Shown in pieces: positions 16,047 through 26,130 of a stretch of 64,000 bases of DNA. This stretch comes from Corynebacterium uropygiale. Lineage in GTDB: Bacteria; Actinomycetota; Actinomycetes; Mycobacteriales; Mycobacteriaceae. The stretch lies in NCBI RefSeq assembly GCF_021568315.1, contig NZ_JAKGSI010000002.1:248001-312000 (forward strand), written 5' to 3'. Made by a program: the position numbers and the translations under genes. The notes under the pieces were generated by a model that did no database searches, was not told where the DNA came from, and saw nothing but the letters and a program-made list of their open reading frames with translations. Position 1 is the first letter of the stretch. Each line of letters starts with the position of its first letter.

Positions 16047-17225
16047 TCAGTCGGAGGAGGAATCATCCTCCGACTGGGAGCCATCGTCCCCGTTGTCCTG
16101 CTCCTCGTCCCCCCACGGCGACTCCGCCTCGTAGGGGTAGCCGTCGAGGGGGCCGGGGGAGGGCATGTCATCCGGGTAGCTGTGCGGGTTGATGAGGCCC
16201 CGAGGCTGCGGGTCCTCCGGGAGATCGAAGAGCGGAAGGGTCCAGTCCTCCTCGTCTTCGTCCGCGGCAGGTGGGGTGTCCTCAACTGGAGGCTGCGGGG
16301 ACCCGCCGTCGAGCTCGGCGAGGAACTGCTCGAACTCCGCGCCGATCTGCTCTCCCGAGGGGAGATTGGTTTCCCCGGGGAGCATCGCCTGCGGGTGGTC
16401 CTCCCGGTAGCGGCCCATCTCCTCGTCATACTGCTGTTCCAGGGAGGCCACGACGTTCTGGATCTCCCCATTATCCGCGATGCCCTCGCGAATCTGCTCC
16501 GCGATGCGCTGCGCATCCTGTTCGAGGGTGGCCAGCGGGAAGTCGAGCGGAAGGTTCTCCGAGATGGCCTCGAGGAGCTTGAGCGAGGCCTCCGGGTAAG
16601 GGGAGGCCGCCACATAGTGCGGCACCTGCGCCGTGTACCCCGCGACGTTGAGACCACGGTGATGGAGCTCACACTCCAAACGCATGGCGGCCGAGCCCGG
16701 CATCACCAGCCGCGTATCAAAGCCGAAGAGGTTCTGCACCAAGTCGGGGTCGTTGCCATGCGCGGACACGACGAGCGGCCGCGTGTGGGGGACCGCCATA
16801 GGAGCGGCGTAGAGGCTGATCGTGTGCGTCACCCCGAACTGCTCCACCAGGTCCGCCACCGCATGGGAGAACGCCTCCCAGCGCAGGTCCGGCTCCGGGC
16901 CCCGGAGCAGCAAGAAGGTCCTGTCCTTCAGATCCTTGACGACGCGCATGTCCAGGTCCAGCGGCTCGGTAGAGGTGAGGCGATTGTGATCGATCGTCAC
17001 GGCTGGGCGTCGAGAACGATAATCAATGAGCTCATCGTTGTTGAAGCGGGCGAGCGGCCGGCTGTCCAGGGAGGTCAGCAGGTGATCGGATGCGATCTCG
17101 ATGGCGTGGCCGGCGTCGGCATAACCCTGGAGCGCGACGATGAGCGGGGTGGGTTGGGAGACGTGAGTGTCAACAACCGGAGAAGGGTACTCCAGCTCAT
17201 ACATGCGCCCATTCGGGTTTGTCAT
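16047..17225 (-). CDS. PAC2 family protein (proteasome-assembly-chaperone fold)
   Basis: Protein of 392 residues. The PAC2 (DUF75) domain covers about residues 20-280, with PLIVALQGYADAGHA at its N-terminus, GVTHTISLYAAPMAVPHTRP in the middle and the ASPYPEAS block. The homologue in M. tuberculosis is Rv2714. The last 110 residues are unusually acidic and Pro-rich and look disordered (EEDWTLPLFDLPEDPQ, then a D/E/S-rich end). The structural family assists proteasome assembly in archaea and eukaryotes, but corynebacteria lack a 20S proteasome, so its role here is unknown. GAAGGTGA precedes the ATG. Confidence 0.85.
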   Translation of the reverse strand: MTNPNGRMYELEYPSPVVDTHVSQPTPLIVALQGYADAGHAIEIASDHLLTSLDSRPLARFNNDELIDYRSRRPAVTIDHNRLTSTEPLDLDMRVVKDLKDRTFLLLRGPEPDLRWEAFSHAVADLVEQFGVTHTISLYAAPMAVPHTRPLVVSAHGNDPDLVQNLFGFDTRLVMPGSAAMRLECELHHRGLNVAGYTAQVPHYVAASPYPEASLKLLEAISENLPLDFPLATLEQDAQRIAEQIREGIADNGEIQNVVASLEQQYDEEMGRYREDHPQAMLPGETNLPSGEQIGAEFEQFLAELDGGSPQPPVEDTPPAADEDEEDWTLPLFDLPEDPQPRGLINPHSYPDDMPSPGPLDGYPYEAESPWGDEEQDNGDDGSQSEDDSSSD

Positions 17226-17462
17226 GAGTCACCTTCTTCCTCGTCTCACGGTGTTATCCCCGGTGGAGGATCCATGCTCTATAACGGCATCGGCACGGAA
17301 TTCATTCCACAGTGGCCTATCATTCTAACGCACTGGCACACGAGGACCGATTTGTCCAGCGGCTCGCCCGTCGCCTGTGGATAAATCCGGTTCTCCACAG
17401 AAATGGCCCATCTGCTCGGAGGGCTCTGGCCAGCGGGGGCGATCCCCTCAAGAATGCCAGCT

Positions 17463-18524
17463 ATGACAGCAGCACAGTTTTTCTCGCCGGTGTCTTCGCC
17501 GAGCACAATTTTCGCGAACCTCCCCGCCATCCTTGGCTACTATCCCCACGAATCCGTCATCCTCCTGGGCTTTCTGCGCCAGGAGCCGGACCGTTTTACC
17601 TTGGGTCCCATCCTCCGCTCGGATTGCGCAGCCATCGATCACGACGATGGCCGCGCCGCCCTCCACTCCGCCTTCACACACATGGAGAACGTCCGGGCCG
17701 AGTTCATGGTTGCCCTCATTGTCTCGACGGACCCCCGCCGCCGATTCCGCTCGGCCCGGCGGCTCTACGAGGTGGATCGCGAGCGGGTGGGGGAGGTGCA
17801 CGTCGTCGCTTGCTTTGAGGCGGTGGAGATCTGCACCCGCGAGCCCTATTGGCTCTCCTGGTCCGGGACAGACGGCGTGCTGCCCGAAGCCTGGCGGTGC
17901 GGGCTCATCGGGAATGTCGTCGCCGCCCCGGCGATGGAACCCTTCCGACGCAAGGGGGAGCTTCCCGACCTCGACCGGGAATCCGCCTACCGCTTCTTCG
18001 ATCACGGCAACCCCCACATGGACGATGAGCAGCGAGAGTCCATCGAACTCCGCATCAATGAGAACACGCCCGATCTTCTCCGCGAGGTGGCCGACGCCAA
18101 GCACTCTGGACACCTCGAGGGCTGGAGGGAGGAGTGGCGCGAAACGATGATCCAGCTGCTCGCCGAGGTCGCGCGCCTGTCCAAGGCGGAGCTCAGCGCC
18201 CGCGAGGATCTCCTGGCACGGCTGGGGCTCATCTTGTCCGTGGACGCCACCCGGGACCTCTTCATGACCCTCATCGGGGAGCACAGCGAGGAGGTTCTCG
18301 CGGCCTCCATCGTGGCCGCCCGCACCTTCCGCGGGGTGATCCGGTGTAATGCGCTCTGCGCCTATTCGGCGGCGAGCATCGTGGAGGGATTCCCCATGCG
18401 CCTTTACCCGGCTCTCGTGGCCTCTCTCGACGAGGACCCCGGCCACTCCCTCACACATCTCCTCTTGCGATCGGGAATGACCGGGGCCTTTGAAAAAATT
18501 GTCTCGGCGGTGACCCGCTCCTAG
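17463..18524 (+). CDS. DUF4192 domain protein
   Basis: Protein of 353 residues from the chosen ATG, with no signal peptide or membrane segment. The N-terminal block [26 protein letters not shown] is the hallmark of the actinobacterial DUF4192 family. Function is not known. In-frame ATGs also occur at 17403 and 17454 and no clear ribosome site decides between them; 17463 places the conserved domain at the usual distance from the N-terminus. It is divergent from the PAC2 gene across about 237 bp, which contains a -10-like TATCAT near 17318. Its 3' end overlaps convergent galE by 4 bp. Confidence 0.8.
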   Translation: MTAAQFFSPVSSPSTIFANLPAILGYYPHESVILLGFLRQEPDRFTLGPILRSDCAAIDHDDGRAALHSAFTHMENVRAEFMVALIVSTDPRRRFRSARRLYEVDRERVGEVHVVACFEAVEICTREPYWLSWSGTDGVLPEAWRCGLIGNVVAAPAMEPFRRKGELPDLDRESAYRFFDHGNPHMDDEQRESIELRINENTPDLLREVADAKHSGHLEGWREEWRETMIQLLAEVARLSKAELSAREDLLARLGLILSVDATRDLFMTLIGEHSEEVLAASIVAARTFRGVIRCNALCAYSAASIVEGFPMRLYPALVASLDEDPGHSLTHLLLRSGMTGAFEKIVSAVTRS

Positions 18525-19507
18525 CCGCGAGGGGCGGAGTGGGCACGCTCGCCGAGCTGACGGGTGAACTCCCAGGCGTCGCGGACGATGGTGTTCAGGT
18601 CCGTGCGGGTGGGGTTCCAGTGGAGCTCGCGCATGATCTTCTCGGAGGATGCGATGAGCACCGCCGGATCACCGGCGCGGCGCGGTGCAACCTCAGCCGG
18701 GATCGGATGCCCGGTGACCGTCCTGCAGGCCTCGATGACCTGCTTCACCGAGTAGCCATCGTCCGAGCCCAGGTTGTAGATCCGGTGGGTTCCCGGTTCA
18801 TTGGACTCCAGGGCGAGGAGGTGGGCGTCGGCAAGATCCCGGATGTGGATGTAGTCGCGGACGGCGGTGCCGTCTGCGGTGGGCCAGTCATCTCCGAAGA
18901 TAAAGATCTTCTCCCGATGTCCGAGGGCCACCTGCAGGATCAACGGGATGAGGTGGGTCTCGATCTCGCGGTTCTCACCGATGCTGCCGTAGGCCCCAGC
19001 CACGTTGAAGTAGCGCAGGCTCGTCGCCCCGATGCCATGAGCGTGGGCATAGGAGGTGATGGCGTAGTCGATGGAGAGCTTCGTTGCCCCATAGGGGTTC
19101 GTGGGGGCGGTGGGGAAGTCCTCCGTGATAGGTACGGAGGCCGGCTCGCCGTAGGTGGCGGCGGTGGAGGAGAACACAAGGTTGGAGACGTTGTGCGCCA
19201 CCATGGAGTCAAGGAGAGCGAGGGTGGTGGCCACGTTGCCGTGCCAGTACTCCTCGGGCATCTCGACGGACTCGCCGACGAGGGAACGCGCGGCGAAGTG
19301 CAGGACGGCGTCGAAGTTGCCTTCGCTGAGGACGGAATCGACGCAGTCCTTGACATCTCCCTCGACGAAGCGCGCTCCGGAGGGGATGGCCTCACGATTG
19401 CCGGTGCTGAGGTTGTCGATAACGGTGACGTCGTGCCCGTGCTCTAGGAGTACAGCAGCACAAACGCTGCCGACATAGCCGGCAGCGCCAGTGACGAGGA
19501 GTTTCAT
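18521..19507 (-). CDS. galE: UDP-glucose 4-epimerase
   Basis: Interconverts UDP-glucose and UDP-galactose; the product feeds galactan synthesis of the mycolata cell wall. The protein has 328 residues. The NAD-binding GAAGYVGS motif is at residues 8-14. Catalytic Ser/Thr in [10 protein letters not shown], and Tyr139 with Lys143 (YGATK), complete the short-chain dehydrogenase active site. It lies 9 bp after dtxR on the same strand, the conserved sigB-dtxR-galE order of corynebacteria, so it is probably co-transcribed with dtxR. Confidence 0.96.
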   Translation of the reverse strand: MKLLVTGAAGYVGSVCAAVLLEHGHDVTVIDNLSTGNREAIPSGARFVEGDVKDCVDSVLSEGNFDAVLHFAARSLVGESVEMPEEYWHGNVATTLALLDSMVAHNVSNLVFSSTAATYGEPASVPITEDFPTAPTNPYGATKLSIDYAITSYAHAHGIGATSLRYFNVAGAYGSIGENREIETHLIPLILQVALGHREKIFIFGDDWPTADGTAVRDYIHIRDLADAHLLALESNEPGTHRIYNLGSDDGYSVKQVIEACRTVTGHPIPAEVAPRRAGDPAVLIASSEKIMRELHWNPTRTDLNTIVRDAWEFTRQLGERAHSAPRG

Positions 19508-19516
19508 GATGGGGGT

Positions 19517-20197
19517 TTACACCTGTTCGATACGGATGGCATGGGCCATGTCATCGGAGAGGGCAATCTCGTTGCCGTTCACGGTGAGGACGATGTGCCC
19601 ATAGTTGTTGGCGATCTCGACCTCTGAGCCGATCACCGCGCCCGCGCGGGTCATCTCGGAGTACTGGTCGCGATCATTCTGAAGAATCTCGTTGAATTGG
19701 AGGAGCTTGCAGGTCCAGGACTCGCCGATCGGGATGTCCGCCGCGCGGATGCCGGGGGAGGTGGGGGTGGACCCGGTGTAGCCCAGCTCCTCGAGGCCGG
19801 GGATGGGGTTTCCGAAGGGGGAGTAGGTGGGGTCATCGAGCTTCTCGAGCATGTGGCGCTCAACCTCATCGCTCATGACGTGCTCCCAGCGGCAGGCTTC
19901 ATCGTGAACCTGGTGGAGATCCATCCCCAGGATGTCGGTGAGGAGGCGCTCAGCGAGGCGGTGCTTGCGCATCACCGCGACGGCTCGGGCACGGCCCTCG
20001 GCCGTCATCTCGAGGCTGCGATCAGGCCGGACGATGAGCAGGCCGTCGCGCTCCATACGGGCGACGGTCTGGGAGACGGTGGGGCCAGACTGCTCGAGGC
20101 GCTCCGCGATACGGGCTCGAAGCGGAACGATGCCTTCCTCTTCCAGCTCATACACGGTGCGCAGATACATCTCGGTGGTATCAACCAAGTCATTCAC
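19517..20197 (-). CDS. dtxR: Iron-dependent repressor DtxR
   Basis: Fe(II)-activated repressor of iron-uptake genes. The GTG at 20197 is preceded by GAAAGG at 8 nt and gives 226 residues, the length of C. diphtheriae DtxR. With this start all metal ligands take the known numbers: Met10, Cys102, Glu105, His106 (site 2) and His79, Glu83, His98 (site 1). The helix-turn-helix ([21 protein letters not shown]) is near identical, and the C-terminal SH3-like domain is present but more divergent. Upstream sigB is on the same strand, 130 bp away. Confidence 0.98.
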   Translation of the reverse strand: MNDLVDTTEMYLRTVYELEEEGIVPLRARIAERLEQSGPTVSQTVARMERDGLLIVRPDRSLEMTAEGRARAVAVMRKHRLAERLLTDILGMDLHQVHDEACRWEHVMSDEVERHMLEKLDDPTYSPFGNPIPGLEELGYTGSTPTSPGIRAADIPIGESWTCKLLQFNEILQNDRDQYSEMTRAGAVIGSEVEIANNYGHIVLTVNGNEIALSDDMAHAIRIEQV

Positions 20198-20327
20198 GTC
20201 TGAGACCTTTCTTCGGGAGTGAGGGCAACGAGGCACGGCTGGGTGGGATGAACCAGTAACTGAGAGATTACACGCATTGCCGCTGGGCCGGGTGCTAAAT
20301 CCTGGCTAAATGCTCACCCTCTTTCAG

Positions 20328-21326
20328 TTATTGGGCATAATCGCGAAGCCGTGCCGCGCGATCTCCATCCCTCAACTTACTCATCACTTCGCGCTCGATT
20401 TGTCGCACTCGTTCGCGTGACAGCCCGAAGCGGCGGCCAATCTGGTCAAGGGTGCGGGGGACTCCGTCGTCGAGCCCGTAGCGGAGACGGATGACGTCTT
20501 GCTCTCGCTCCTCCAGGGTGGAGAGGACCGAGCGGATGTCGGAGTGGCGCAGGGAGGCGACGACGGCGGTTTCCGCGTCGGTCGCTTCCGCATCCTCAAT
20601 GAAGTCGCCGAGTGGGGCTTCCTCATCGGCGCCCACCGGCATGTCGAGGCTCACCGGATCGCGGGACTGGCGAAGGAGCATCTCGATCTTGGATTCCTCG
20701 ATGCCCGATTCTTCGGCGAGCTCCTCATTGGTGGCCTCCCGGCCGAGGTTCTGGTAGAGCTCCCGCTTAATGCGCGACAGCTTGTTGACCTGCTCAACGA
20801 GGTGGACGGGGAGCCTAATGGTGCGCGACTGATCCGCCATGCCGCGGGTAATTGCCTGGCGAATCCACCAGGTGGCATAGGTGGAGAACTTAAATCCCTT
20901 GGAATAATCGAATTTCTCCATGGCGCGAATGAGCCCGAGATTCCCCTCCTGGATGAGGTCCAAGAGCGGCATTCCGCGGCCGGTATAACGCTTGGCCAGG
21001 GAGACAACAAGCCGGAGATTGGCCTCAAGAATGTGGGACCGGGCCTTCTTCCCTTGGCGAGCGAGGACCTTGAGGTCACGCTTCATCGCGCGGGTGTGCT
21101 TCCGGTTGGGGTCATTAAGGAGATATTCGGCATAAAGCCCGACTTCGATTTGTTGGGCGAGCTCTACTTCATCTTCTGCGCTGAGCAGGGCGGTTTTCCC
21201 GATGCCATTAAGATAAACGCGGACGAGGTCCTGTGAGGGATTATCGTTGGTTTGTCCCCGGCGACTTCCGCGGTCATTGTCCTGATCTACTTCGTCATCA
21301 TGGTCGTGCAGGGACGCCTGCGTCAT
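20328..21326 (-). CDS. sigB: Primary-like group 2 sigma factor SigB
   Basis: Stationary-phase and stress sigma factor of corynebacteria. The protein has 332 residues: a short acidic N-terminus, region 1.2 ([17 protein letters not shown]), region 2 ([37 protein letters not shown]), region 3 and region 4 ([26 protein letters not shown]). It lacks the long N-terminal extension of SigA found at 28-30 kb, which distinguishes the two. GAGGAGG precedes the ATG. It lies upstream of dtxR-galE, as in C. glutamicum. Confidence 0.96.
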   Translation of the reverse strand: MTQASLHDHDDEVDQDNDRGSRRGQTNDNPSQDLVRVYLNGIGKTALLSAEDEVELAQQIEVGLYAEYLLNDPNRKHTRAMKRDLKVLARQGKKARSHILEANLRLVVSLAKRYTGRGMPLLDLIQEGNLGLIRAMEKFDYSKGFKFSTYATWWIRQAITRGMADQSRTIRLPVHLVEQVNKLSRIKRELYQNLGREATNEELAEESGIEESKIEMLLRQSRDPVSLDMPVGADEEAPLGDFIEDAEATDAETAVVASLRHSDIRSVLSTLEEREQDVIRLRYGLDDGVPRTLDQIGRRFGLSRERVRQIEREVMSKLRDGDRAARLRDYAQ

Positions 21327-21391
21327 GTACGCCTCCTCAGGTTTAGCCTTTCCTACCGCTTCAACGCGGCGGAGTGAGAAATAGTTCCTTC

Positions 21392-21408
21392 ACCCCCTAT
21401 CAGGGGGT
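21392..21408 (-). terminator. Short hairpin between dtd and sigB
   Basis: ACCCCCT and AGGGGGT form a perfect 7-bp stem around ATC, 7 bp after the dtd stop on the minus strand, followed by an A/T-containing stretch. It lies 65 bp upstream of sigB, so it could instead belong to the sigB promoter. Confidence 0.4.
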
Positions 21409-21415
21409 CGGGGAT

Positions 21416-21853
21416 TTAGGGGCACTCCACCAGGACAGTGAAGGGGCCATCGTTGACCGAGGACACGGCCATCATCGCGCCAAACCGGCCCTCCTCGACG
21501 TGCAGTCCGCGCTCGCGGAGACCCGCCGCGATCTTCTTCATGACGGGCTCAGCCTCGGGGCCGGGGGCGGCATCCGACCACGATGGGCGCCGGCCCTTCG
21601 CCGTCCGCCCCATGAGGGTGAACTGGCTGACGAGGAGGATGGGGGCGCCTGCTTCGGTGGCGCTGCGCTCGCCGTCGAGAATGCGCAGCTCCGCGATCTT
21701 GCGGACCATGGTCTCCCAGGCGGTGTCGGAGTCCTCGCGGCCCACTCCCACGAGGGCGAGAATGCCGCCCGTATCCGGCGCGTCGATGGAGCCGACGACC
21801 TCGTCGTCGACGCTCACCGCCGCCTCGGTCACTCGGGTCAGTACTGCTTTCAT
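21416..21853 (-). CDS. dtd: D-aminoacyl-tRNA deacylase
   Basis: Hydrolyses D-aminoacyl-tRNAs, and glycyl-tRNA(Ala), protecting translation. The protein has 145 residues, the normal DTD length. Conserved SQFTLMG (about residue 76) and the C-terminal NDGP-F-T motif (about 134; usually GPVT, here GPFT) form the active site. GGAGG precedes the ATG, which follows the stop of the upstream methyltransferase gene by one base, so the two are translationally coupled. Confidence 0.94.
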   Translation of the reverse strand: MKAVLTRVTEAAVSVDDEVVGSIDAPDTGGILALVGVGREDSDTAWETMVRKIAELRILDGERSATEAGAPILLVSQFTLMGRTAKGRRPSWSDAAPGPEAEPVMKKIAAGLRERGLHVEEGRFGAMMAVSSVNDGPFTVLVECP

Positions 21854-21854
21854 G

Positions 21855-23444
21855 TCATACCTCCGGAAGTATCATCCCATGGCGGACACAGTCGACGACA
21901 GCCGCCCGCACATCCTCCTCCACGCTACTGCCCTCGGGCGAGCGCGCCTGCGGGTCGACGCCGTGAACAGTCGCCCAGAGCTGGAGGACATCGCGCAGCG
22001 TCATCCCCTGGGGATGAAGGCCGGAGAGGATGCTCAGCAAGGCTTCGTCGATCTCGTGGCTAAACCTGGGCCCATCGGTCCGCGTGATGCGAAGCGTTGC
22101 GCGCTGGAAACCCATCCCGGACTCCTCATCGGGCAGTGCGATGTCCTCCTTCGCGAGCCCGGGGCGCAGGCGATAGCGCGCGTCGAGGAGAGAATCTGGC
22201 GTCTGCTCGCGCAGCCAGCGCACGCGCTCGAAGTACTCCTCAATCTCGGGGGCGAGGGGGTCGCTCATGCCCTGAGGGAGGTCTTCGGCGAGAACCTCGC
22301 TCGGAGCATCCCCGATGCGCTCGATCGCGATGATCCCCATGCCGATACCCCGCACCCCGGCGCGCTCAAAGTGCTCCAGCCACTCCTGGGTTCGCTGCTG
22401 GGCGGCGGGGTCGCGGACATCGAGGCCCTCGTCCGCGATCCACGTTCCCACGTAGAGTTCCGGGTCGACGAGGTCCCGCTGGATCACCCAGGCAGTAACT
22501 CCCTGCTCGGGCATCCACGACGCGACGCGCTGCTGCCACGGGGTACTCTCCGTATCCACCCACGCCCCGAGGAGGAAGGCCTGTCCATCCTCCGCGAGGT
22601 GTTCGCAGGCGCCCTGGATGACGCGTTCGGTTGCGCCGTCGAGGTCGAACCCGGAGTCGCGATAGACGTGCCCCACGGTGGGTGTCGCGACGACGAAAGG
22701 CGGATTGGCCACGATGCGGTCGAAGAGCTCGCCGGCCACGGGCTCGAACCAGGAGCCGCAGCGCACGGAGAGCGAGGGGGCGTCCTCCTGGGGCGCGGCG
22801 AGGCAGGTCGCGCGGGCGAAGGCGAGGGCGGGCGGGTGGACGTCGGTGGCGACGATCTCCCGGGCGCAGCGCCACTGGCCCAGCGTCTGGATCCCCGAAC
22901 CGCAGCCGAGGTCGAGGACGCGGCCGGTCGGTGTGGTGGGGGTGGCGTCGAGGAGGGAGAGGCTGGCGGCCCCCACGCCGAGGACGTGATCCCGGCCGGG
23001 CACGTGGCGGGTGAAGGAGGCATCGCGGTCGGAGAACACCCAGTGCTGGGCACCGTCGATGATGTGGGGTCGGATGTCGATGCCGGCCTGGAGGGAGGAA
23101 GGATCCTCGGGGGATGGGCGGAGGATCGTGGCTGCGCGCACGTCGGCGGTGAGCTCCTCGCCGAGGAGGGCGACGAGCTCATCGGATGCCATGGAATCAC
23201 CCAGGATGAGAAGACGCACCCACTGGACGCGGCGCTTTAGGGAGGGGTCCTCGCGGAGGCGGCGCGCGCAGCGGTACCGGACGGCGCCCGGCTCGCCGCG
23301 GTGGAGGGTGGCCATGGTGGTGGGGCCTAACAGGTCGAGGAGGCCGTCGGAGTCATAACCATCAGCGCGGAAGCGGGCGACGAGGGCGGGTACCCACCGC
23401 TCGGCGTCGTCGCCGAGGGTGGTGTGGTCCTGCGAGGAGGTCAC
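21855..23444 (-). CDS. SAM-dependent methyltransferase of the NPPF type, function unknown
   Basis: Protein of 529 residues. A 160-residue N-terminal region precedes a class I methyltransferase core: motif [12 protein letters not shown] near residue 175 and the catalytic-type NPPFVVATP near 240, the signature of enzymes that methylate amide or exocyclic amino nitrogens. A C-terminal part of about 200 residues has no recognised motif. The substrate could be a protein Gln or an RNA/DNA base; nothing in the sequence decides. The GTG start follows the DUF3099 gene stop directly (TAA-GTG), and dtd follows after one base, so DUF3099-methyltransferase-dtd is one operon. Confidence 0.8.
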   Translation of the reverse strand: MTSSQDHTTLGDDAERWVPALVARFRADGYDSDGLLDLLGPTTMATLHRGEPGAVRYRCARRLREDPSLKRRVQWVRLLILGDSMASDELVALLGEELTADVRAATILRPSPEDPSSLQAGIDIRPHIIDGAQHWVFSDRDASFTRHVPGRDHVLGVGAASLSLLDATPTTPTGRVLDLGCGSGIQTLGQWRCAREIVATDVHPPALAFARATCLAAPQEDAPSLSVRCGSWFEPVAGELFDRIVANPPFVVATPTVGHVYRDSGFDLDGATERVIQGACEHLAEDGQAFLLGAWVDTESTPWQQRVASWMPEQGVTAWVIQRDLVDPELYVGTWIADEGLDVRDPAAQQRTQEWLEHFERAGVRGIGMGIIAIERIGDAPSEVLAEDLPQGMSDPLAPEIEEYFERVRWLREQTPDSLLDARYRLRPGLAKEDIALPDEESGMGFQRATLRITRTDGPRFSHEIDEALLSILSGLHPQGMTLRDVLQLWATVHGVDPQARSPEGSSVEEDVRAAVVDCVRHGMILPEV

Positions 23445-23957
23445 TTAGTCTGTCCCTTTCGATGAAGACGAGGAGGGGTCGGAGGGGGCTGTGGGATCGG
23501 AGTGATCGATGACATCGGGGAGGTTGTCTGCTTCGTCCGGCGCGGCGCCGAGGGCCGCGGCACGGGTCTGCTCGAGCTCCCACTCCGCTTGCTCGCGCGC
23601 CAGGGCGGGCTTATACACCTTGGGGGCCCGGGGATCGCGCGGCTCTCCCCGAAGATTCGCGATGACCACCGCAATCCAGGGCAGCGGGATGGAGATGAAG
23701 AAGATCCCGCCGCTTAGCCAGATGTTTCCCCACCACCAATACAAGAGCAAGGCCACGATAATGAGGGGGATGCGTGAGGCCTGGATCCACGCGTAGACGC
23801 GCTCCCGGTGATGGAGATCCTCCACGGGGGAGCGTCGGGCATCAGTGATGAGCTGCGCGCGGTGGCGGCCGAGAATCCCATGGCGCCACCAGCGACGAGC
23901 TGGGCGGATGTGCCCCTGCGGTTCCTCGGGAGTACCGTCGATAGTCTCCTCACTCAT
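23445..23957 (-). CDS. DUF3099 membrane protein
   Basis: Protein of 170 residues starting at the ATG that gives MSEETIDG. The family core QLITDARRSPVEDLHHRERVY is followed by two membrane helices (about residues 64-80 and 84-100, rich in Trp and Ile) and a Pro/Asp-rich tail ending in a run of serines. DUF3099 proteins are actinobacterial inner-membrane proteins of unknown role. It is first in an operon with the methyltransferase and dtd, and divergent from the DUF3039 gene. Confidence 0.82.
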   Translation of the reverse strand: MSEETIDGTPEEPQGHIRPARRWWRHGILGRHRAQLITDARRSPVEDLHHRERVYAWIQASRIPLIIVALLLYWWWGNIWLSGGIFFISIPLPWIAVVIANLRGEPRDPRAPKVYKPALAREQAEWELEQTRAAALGAAPDEADNLPDVIDHSDPTAPSDPSSSSSKGTD

Positions 23958-24029
23958 GCTCTCAGGGTAGCGTCCTAGAGTAAGAGGGGAAGCAGAACCC
24001 TGGCGCACGGAGAGAAAGGGAGGTACGGC

Positions 24030-24287
24030 ATGATGGACGTCGTGAATAGCAGTACGGCCACAAAAACCATCGAGCGCCCTGACACTCGGGAAAGGACGAG
24101 CACGGGGGATGACACCCCACAGTTCTTCCACTACGTGAAGAAGGACAGCATCGTCGAGTCCGCAGTGAATGGCACCATGGTGGTGGCGCTGTGTGGGGAG
24201 ACATTTCCGGTGCGCAAGCAGGCAAAACCCGGATCCCCCGTCTGTCCCGATTGTGAACGCATCTACCGAGGTTTACGCAAGAAGTGA
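24030..24287 (+). CDS. DUF3039 small zinc-ribbon-like protein
   Basis: Protein of 85 residues with a Cys pattern typical of DUF3039: VVALCGETFPVRK, then SPVCPDCERIY near the C-terminus, probably a zinc site. GGGAGG lies 6 nt before the ATG pair. Its stop overlaps the GTG start of the following helicase by 4 bp (GTGA), so the two are translated together. That suggests the small protein works with, or regulates, the helicase, though its function is unknown. Confidence 0.85.
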   Translation: MMDVVNSSTATKTIERPDTRERTSTGDDTPQFFHYVKKDSIVESAVNGTMVVALCGETFPVRKQAKPGSPVCPDCERIYRGLRKK

Positions 24288-26023
24288 GTTTTGAGGATCT
24301 CCGAGTTTGGCAGCGTGAGGCCCTCCAGAAGTTTCTCGCCACGAAGCCGCGAGATTTCCTCGCGGTAGCGACGCCCGGGGCCGGCAAAACAACCTTCGCC
24401 CTCCGGGTGGCCACCGAATTGACCCGCGACCGCAGTGTGGAGCGGGTCTTCGTTGTTGTCCCCACCGAACACCTCAAAGTGCAGTGGGCGGAGGCGGCGT
24501 CGCGCGTGGGGCTCTCCCTGGACCCCAAATTCAAAAACACCGACGCCATCAACCCCTCCTATGACGGGGTCGTCGTCACCTATGCCCAGGTGGGCATGCA
24601 CCCCTTCAAGCACAATGCTCTCACGAGCAACAAGCGCACCCTCGTGATTCTCGACGAGATCCACCACGCAGGTGACGCCAAGAGCTGGGGCGATGGCATC
24701 CGGGAGGCCTATCGCAACGCCGAACACCGCCTCGCCCTCACGGGCACCCCGTTCCGCTCGGACGATTCCCCCATCCCCTTCGTCCGCTACGAGGAAGACG
24801 GGGAAGGACACCTGGTCAGCCGCTCTGATCACGCCTACGGCTACGGGGATGCGCTGGCCGATGGCGTCGTCCGGCCCGTCGTCTTCCTGGCCTACTCGGG
24901 AGAAGCCCGCTGGCGTGATAGCGCCGGGGAGGAATACGCCGCCCGCCTCGGCGAGCCTCTCAACCCCGAGCAGCAGGCCCGCGCGTGGAAGACAGCGCTG
25001 GATCCCAAGGGCGAATGGATCCCCGCCGTGCTCCAGGCCGCCCACACCCGGCTCCAGCAGCTTCGACGCAACATGCCCGACGCCGGCGGCCTCGTCATCG
25101 CGACGGACAAGACCACAGCCCGCGCCTACGCGAAGATTCTCCGCACGCTGTCGAGCACCCCGGTGACCGTCGTCCTGTCTGACGAGGTGGGAGCGAGCGA
25201 GCGCATCGCCGAGTTTTCAGCGAGCCGGGATGAGTGGATGGTCGCTGTGCGCATGGTCTCGGAGGGTGTGGACGTCCCGCGGCTGGCCGTCGGCGTGTAC
25301 GCCACCTCGGCCTCCACGCCGCTCTTCTTTGCGCAGGCCATTGGGCGTTTTGTGCGCTCGCGCATGCCCGGAGAGACCGCGAGCGTCTTCCTGCCCAGCG
25401 TGCCTGTCCTCCTTGACCTGGCGGCCAAGCTGGAGACGAGCCGCGACCACGTCCTCGGCAAACCGCACCGAGACAAAGACGGCTGGGATGATGAGCTGCT
25501 CCAGCAGGCCAACCGCGAGGAGAACGAGCCCGACGAGGCGCCCCGCTACGAGTCCCTCGGAGCGGATGCGGAGCTCGACTCCCTCATCTACGACGGCTCC
25601 ACCTATGGCACGGCCACTTTCGCCGGCTCCGATGAAGAGGCCGACTACCTCGGCCTTCCTGGCTTGCTCGATGCCGAACAGATGAAGGCGCTCCTGCGTA
25701 AGCGGCAGGAGGAACAGCTCGACGCCCGCGATGCAGAGGCCAAGCGCGCCAAGGAGGCGGAGGCAGAGGCGGCGAAGGCTCCCGCGGCCGCCGCGCAGTC
25801 CGGGACGCGGGATCCGAAGGAGGAGAGCGGGGGAGTCGCGAGCCAGGAGATCCCCCAGCTCCGGAAGGAGCTCAACACGCTCGTGTCGATCACCGCGGGG
25901 CGGACGGGGCGTCCCCACGGGGCGATTCACAATGAGGCGCGCCGGGCCTGCGGCGGGCCACCAACCGCCCTGTGTAGCGCGGAGCAATTGCGTGACCGCA
26001 TCGCCTATCTGCGCCGCTGGTAG
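24284..26023 (+). CDS. DEAD/DEAH-box SF2 helicase (UvrB/RAD25-like core)
   Basis: Protein of 579 residues. Motif I TPGAGKTTFAL is near residue 31, motif II DEIHH near 125, motif III LTGTPFRSD near 150 and motif VI QAIGRFVRSR near 352. The C-terminal third holds an Ala/Glu/Lys-rich coiled-coil-like stretch (about residues 475-510) and a short terminal domain resembling a small DNA- or RNA-binding module (GRPHGAIHNEARRACG). It is widely conserved in actinobacteria. The core resembles RAD25/XPB-type DNA helicases, but the role is not established. The GTG start overlaps the DUF3039 stop. Confidence 0.87.
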   Translation: MSFEDLRVWQREALQKFLATKPRDFLAVATPGAGKTTFALRVATELTRDRSVERVFVVVPTEHLKVQWAEAASRVGLSLDPKFKNTDAINPSYDGVVVTYAQVGMHPFKHNALTSNKRTLVILDEIHHAGDAKSWGDGIREAYRNAEHRLALTGTPFRSDDSPIPFVRYEEDGEGHLVSRSDHAYGYGDALADGVVRPVVFLAYSGEARWRDSAGEEYAARLGEPLNPEQQARAWKTALDPKGEWIPAVLQAAHTRLQQLRRNMPDAGGLVIATDKTTARAYAKILRTLSSTPVTVVLSDEVGASERIAEFSASRDEWMVAVRMVSEGVDVPRLAVGVYATSASTPLFFAQAIGRFVRSRMPGETASVFLPSVPVLLDLAAKLETSRDHVLGKPHRDKDGWDDELLQQANREENEPDEAPRYESLGADAELDSLIYDGSTYGTATFAGSDEEADYLGLPGLLDAEQMKALLRKRQEEQLDARDAEAKRAKEAEAEAAKAPAAAAQSGTRDPKEESGGVASQEIPQLRKELNTLVSITAGRTGRPHGAIHNEARRACGGPPTALCSAEQLRDRIAYLRRW

Positions 26024-26043
26024 GAGCCTACAGTGGGGTGCTC

Positions 26044-26076
26044 GGCGGGCGCGAGGGGTAGCCCTTGGCGCCCGCC
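26044..26076 (+). terminator. Hairpin after the helicase gene
   Basis: GGCGGGCGC (26044-26052) pairs with GCGCCCGCC (26068-26076), a 9-bp stem 20 bp after the helicase stop. The T-run is weak (TCCCGT). Confidence 0.5.
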
Positions 26077-26130
26077 TCCCGTAACGTGTGGGGAGACGTG
26101 TGAGTTCACAACAACGAATGAAAGGTGACT

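Noticed and set aside
24284..26023. Helicase considered as part of a phage-defence island
   Set aside because: No nuclease, methylase or other defence gene is adjacent; the neighbours are conserved actinobacterial housekeeping genes.
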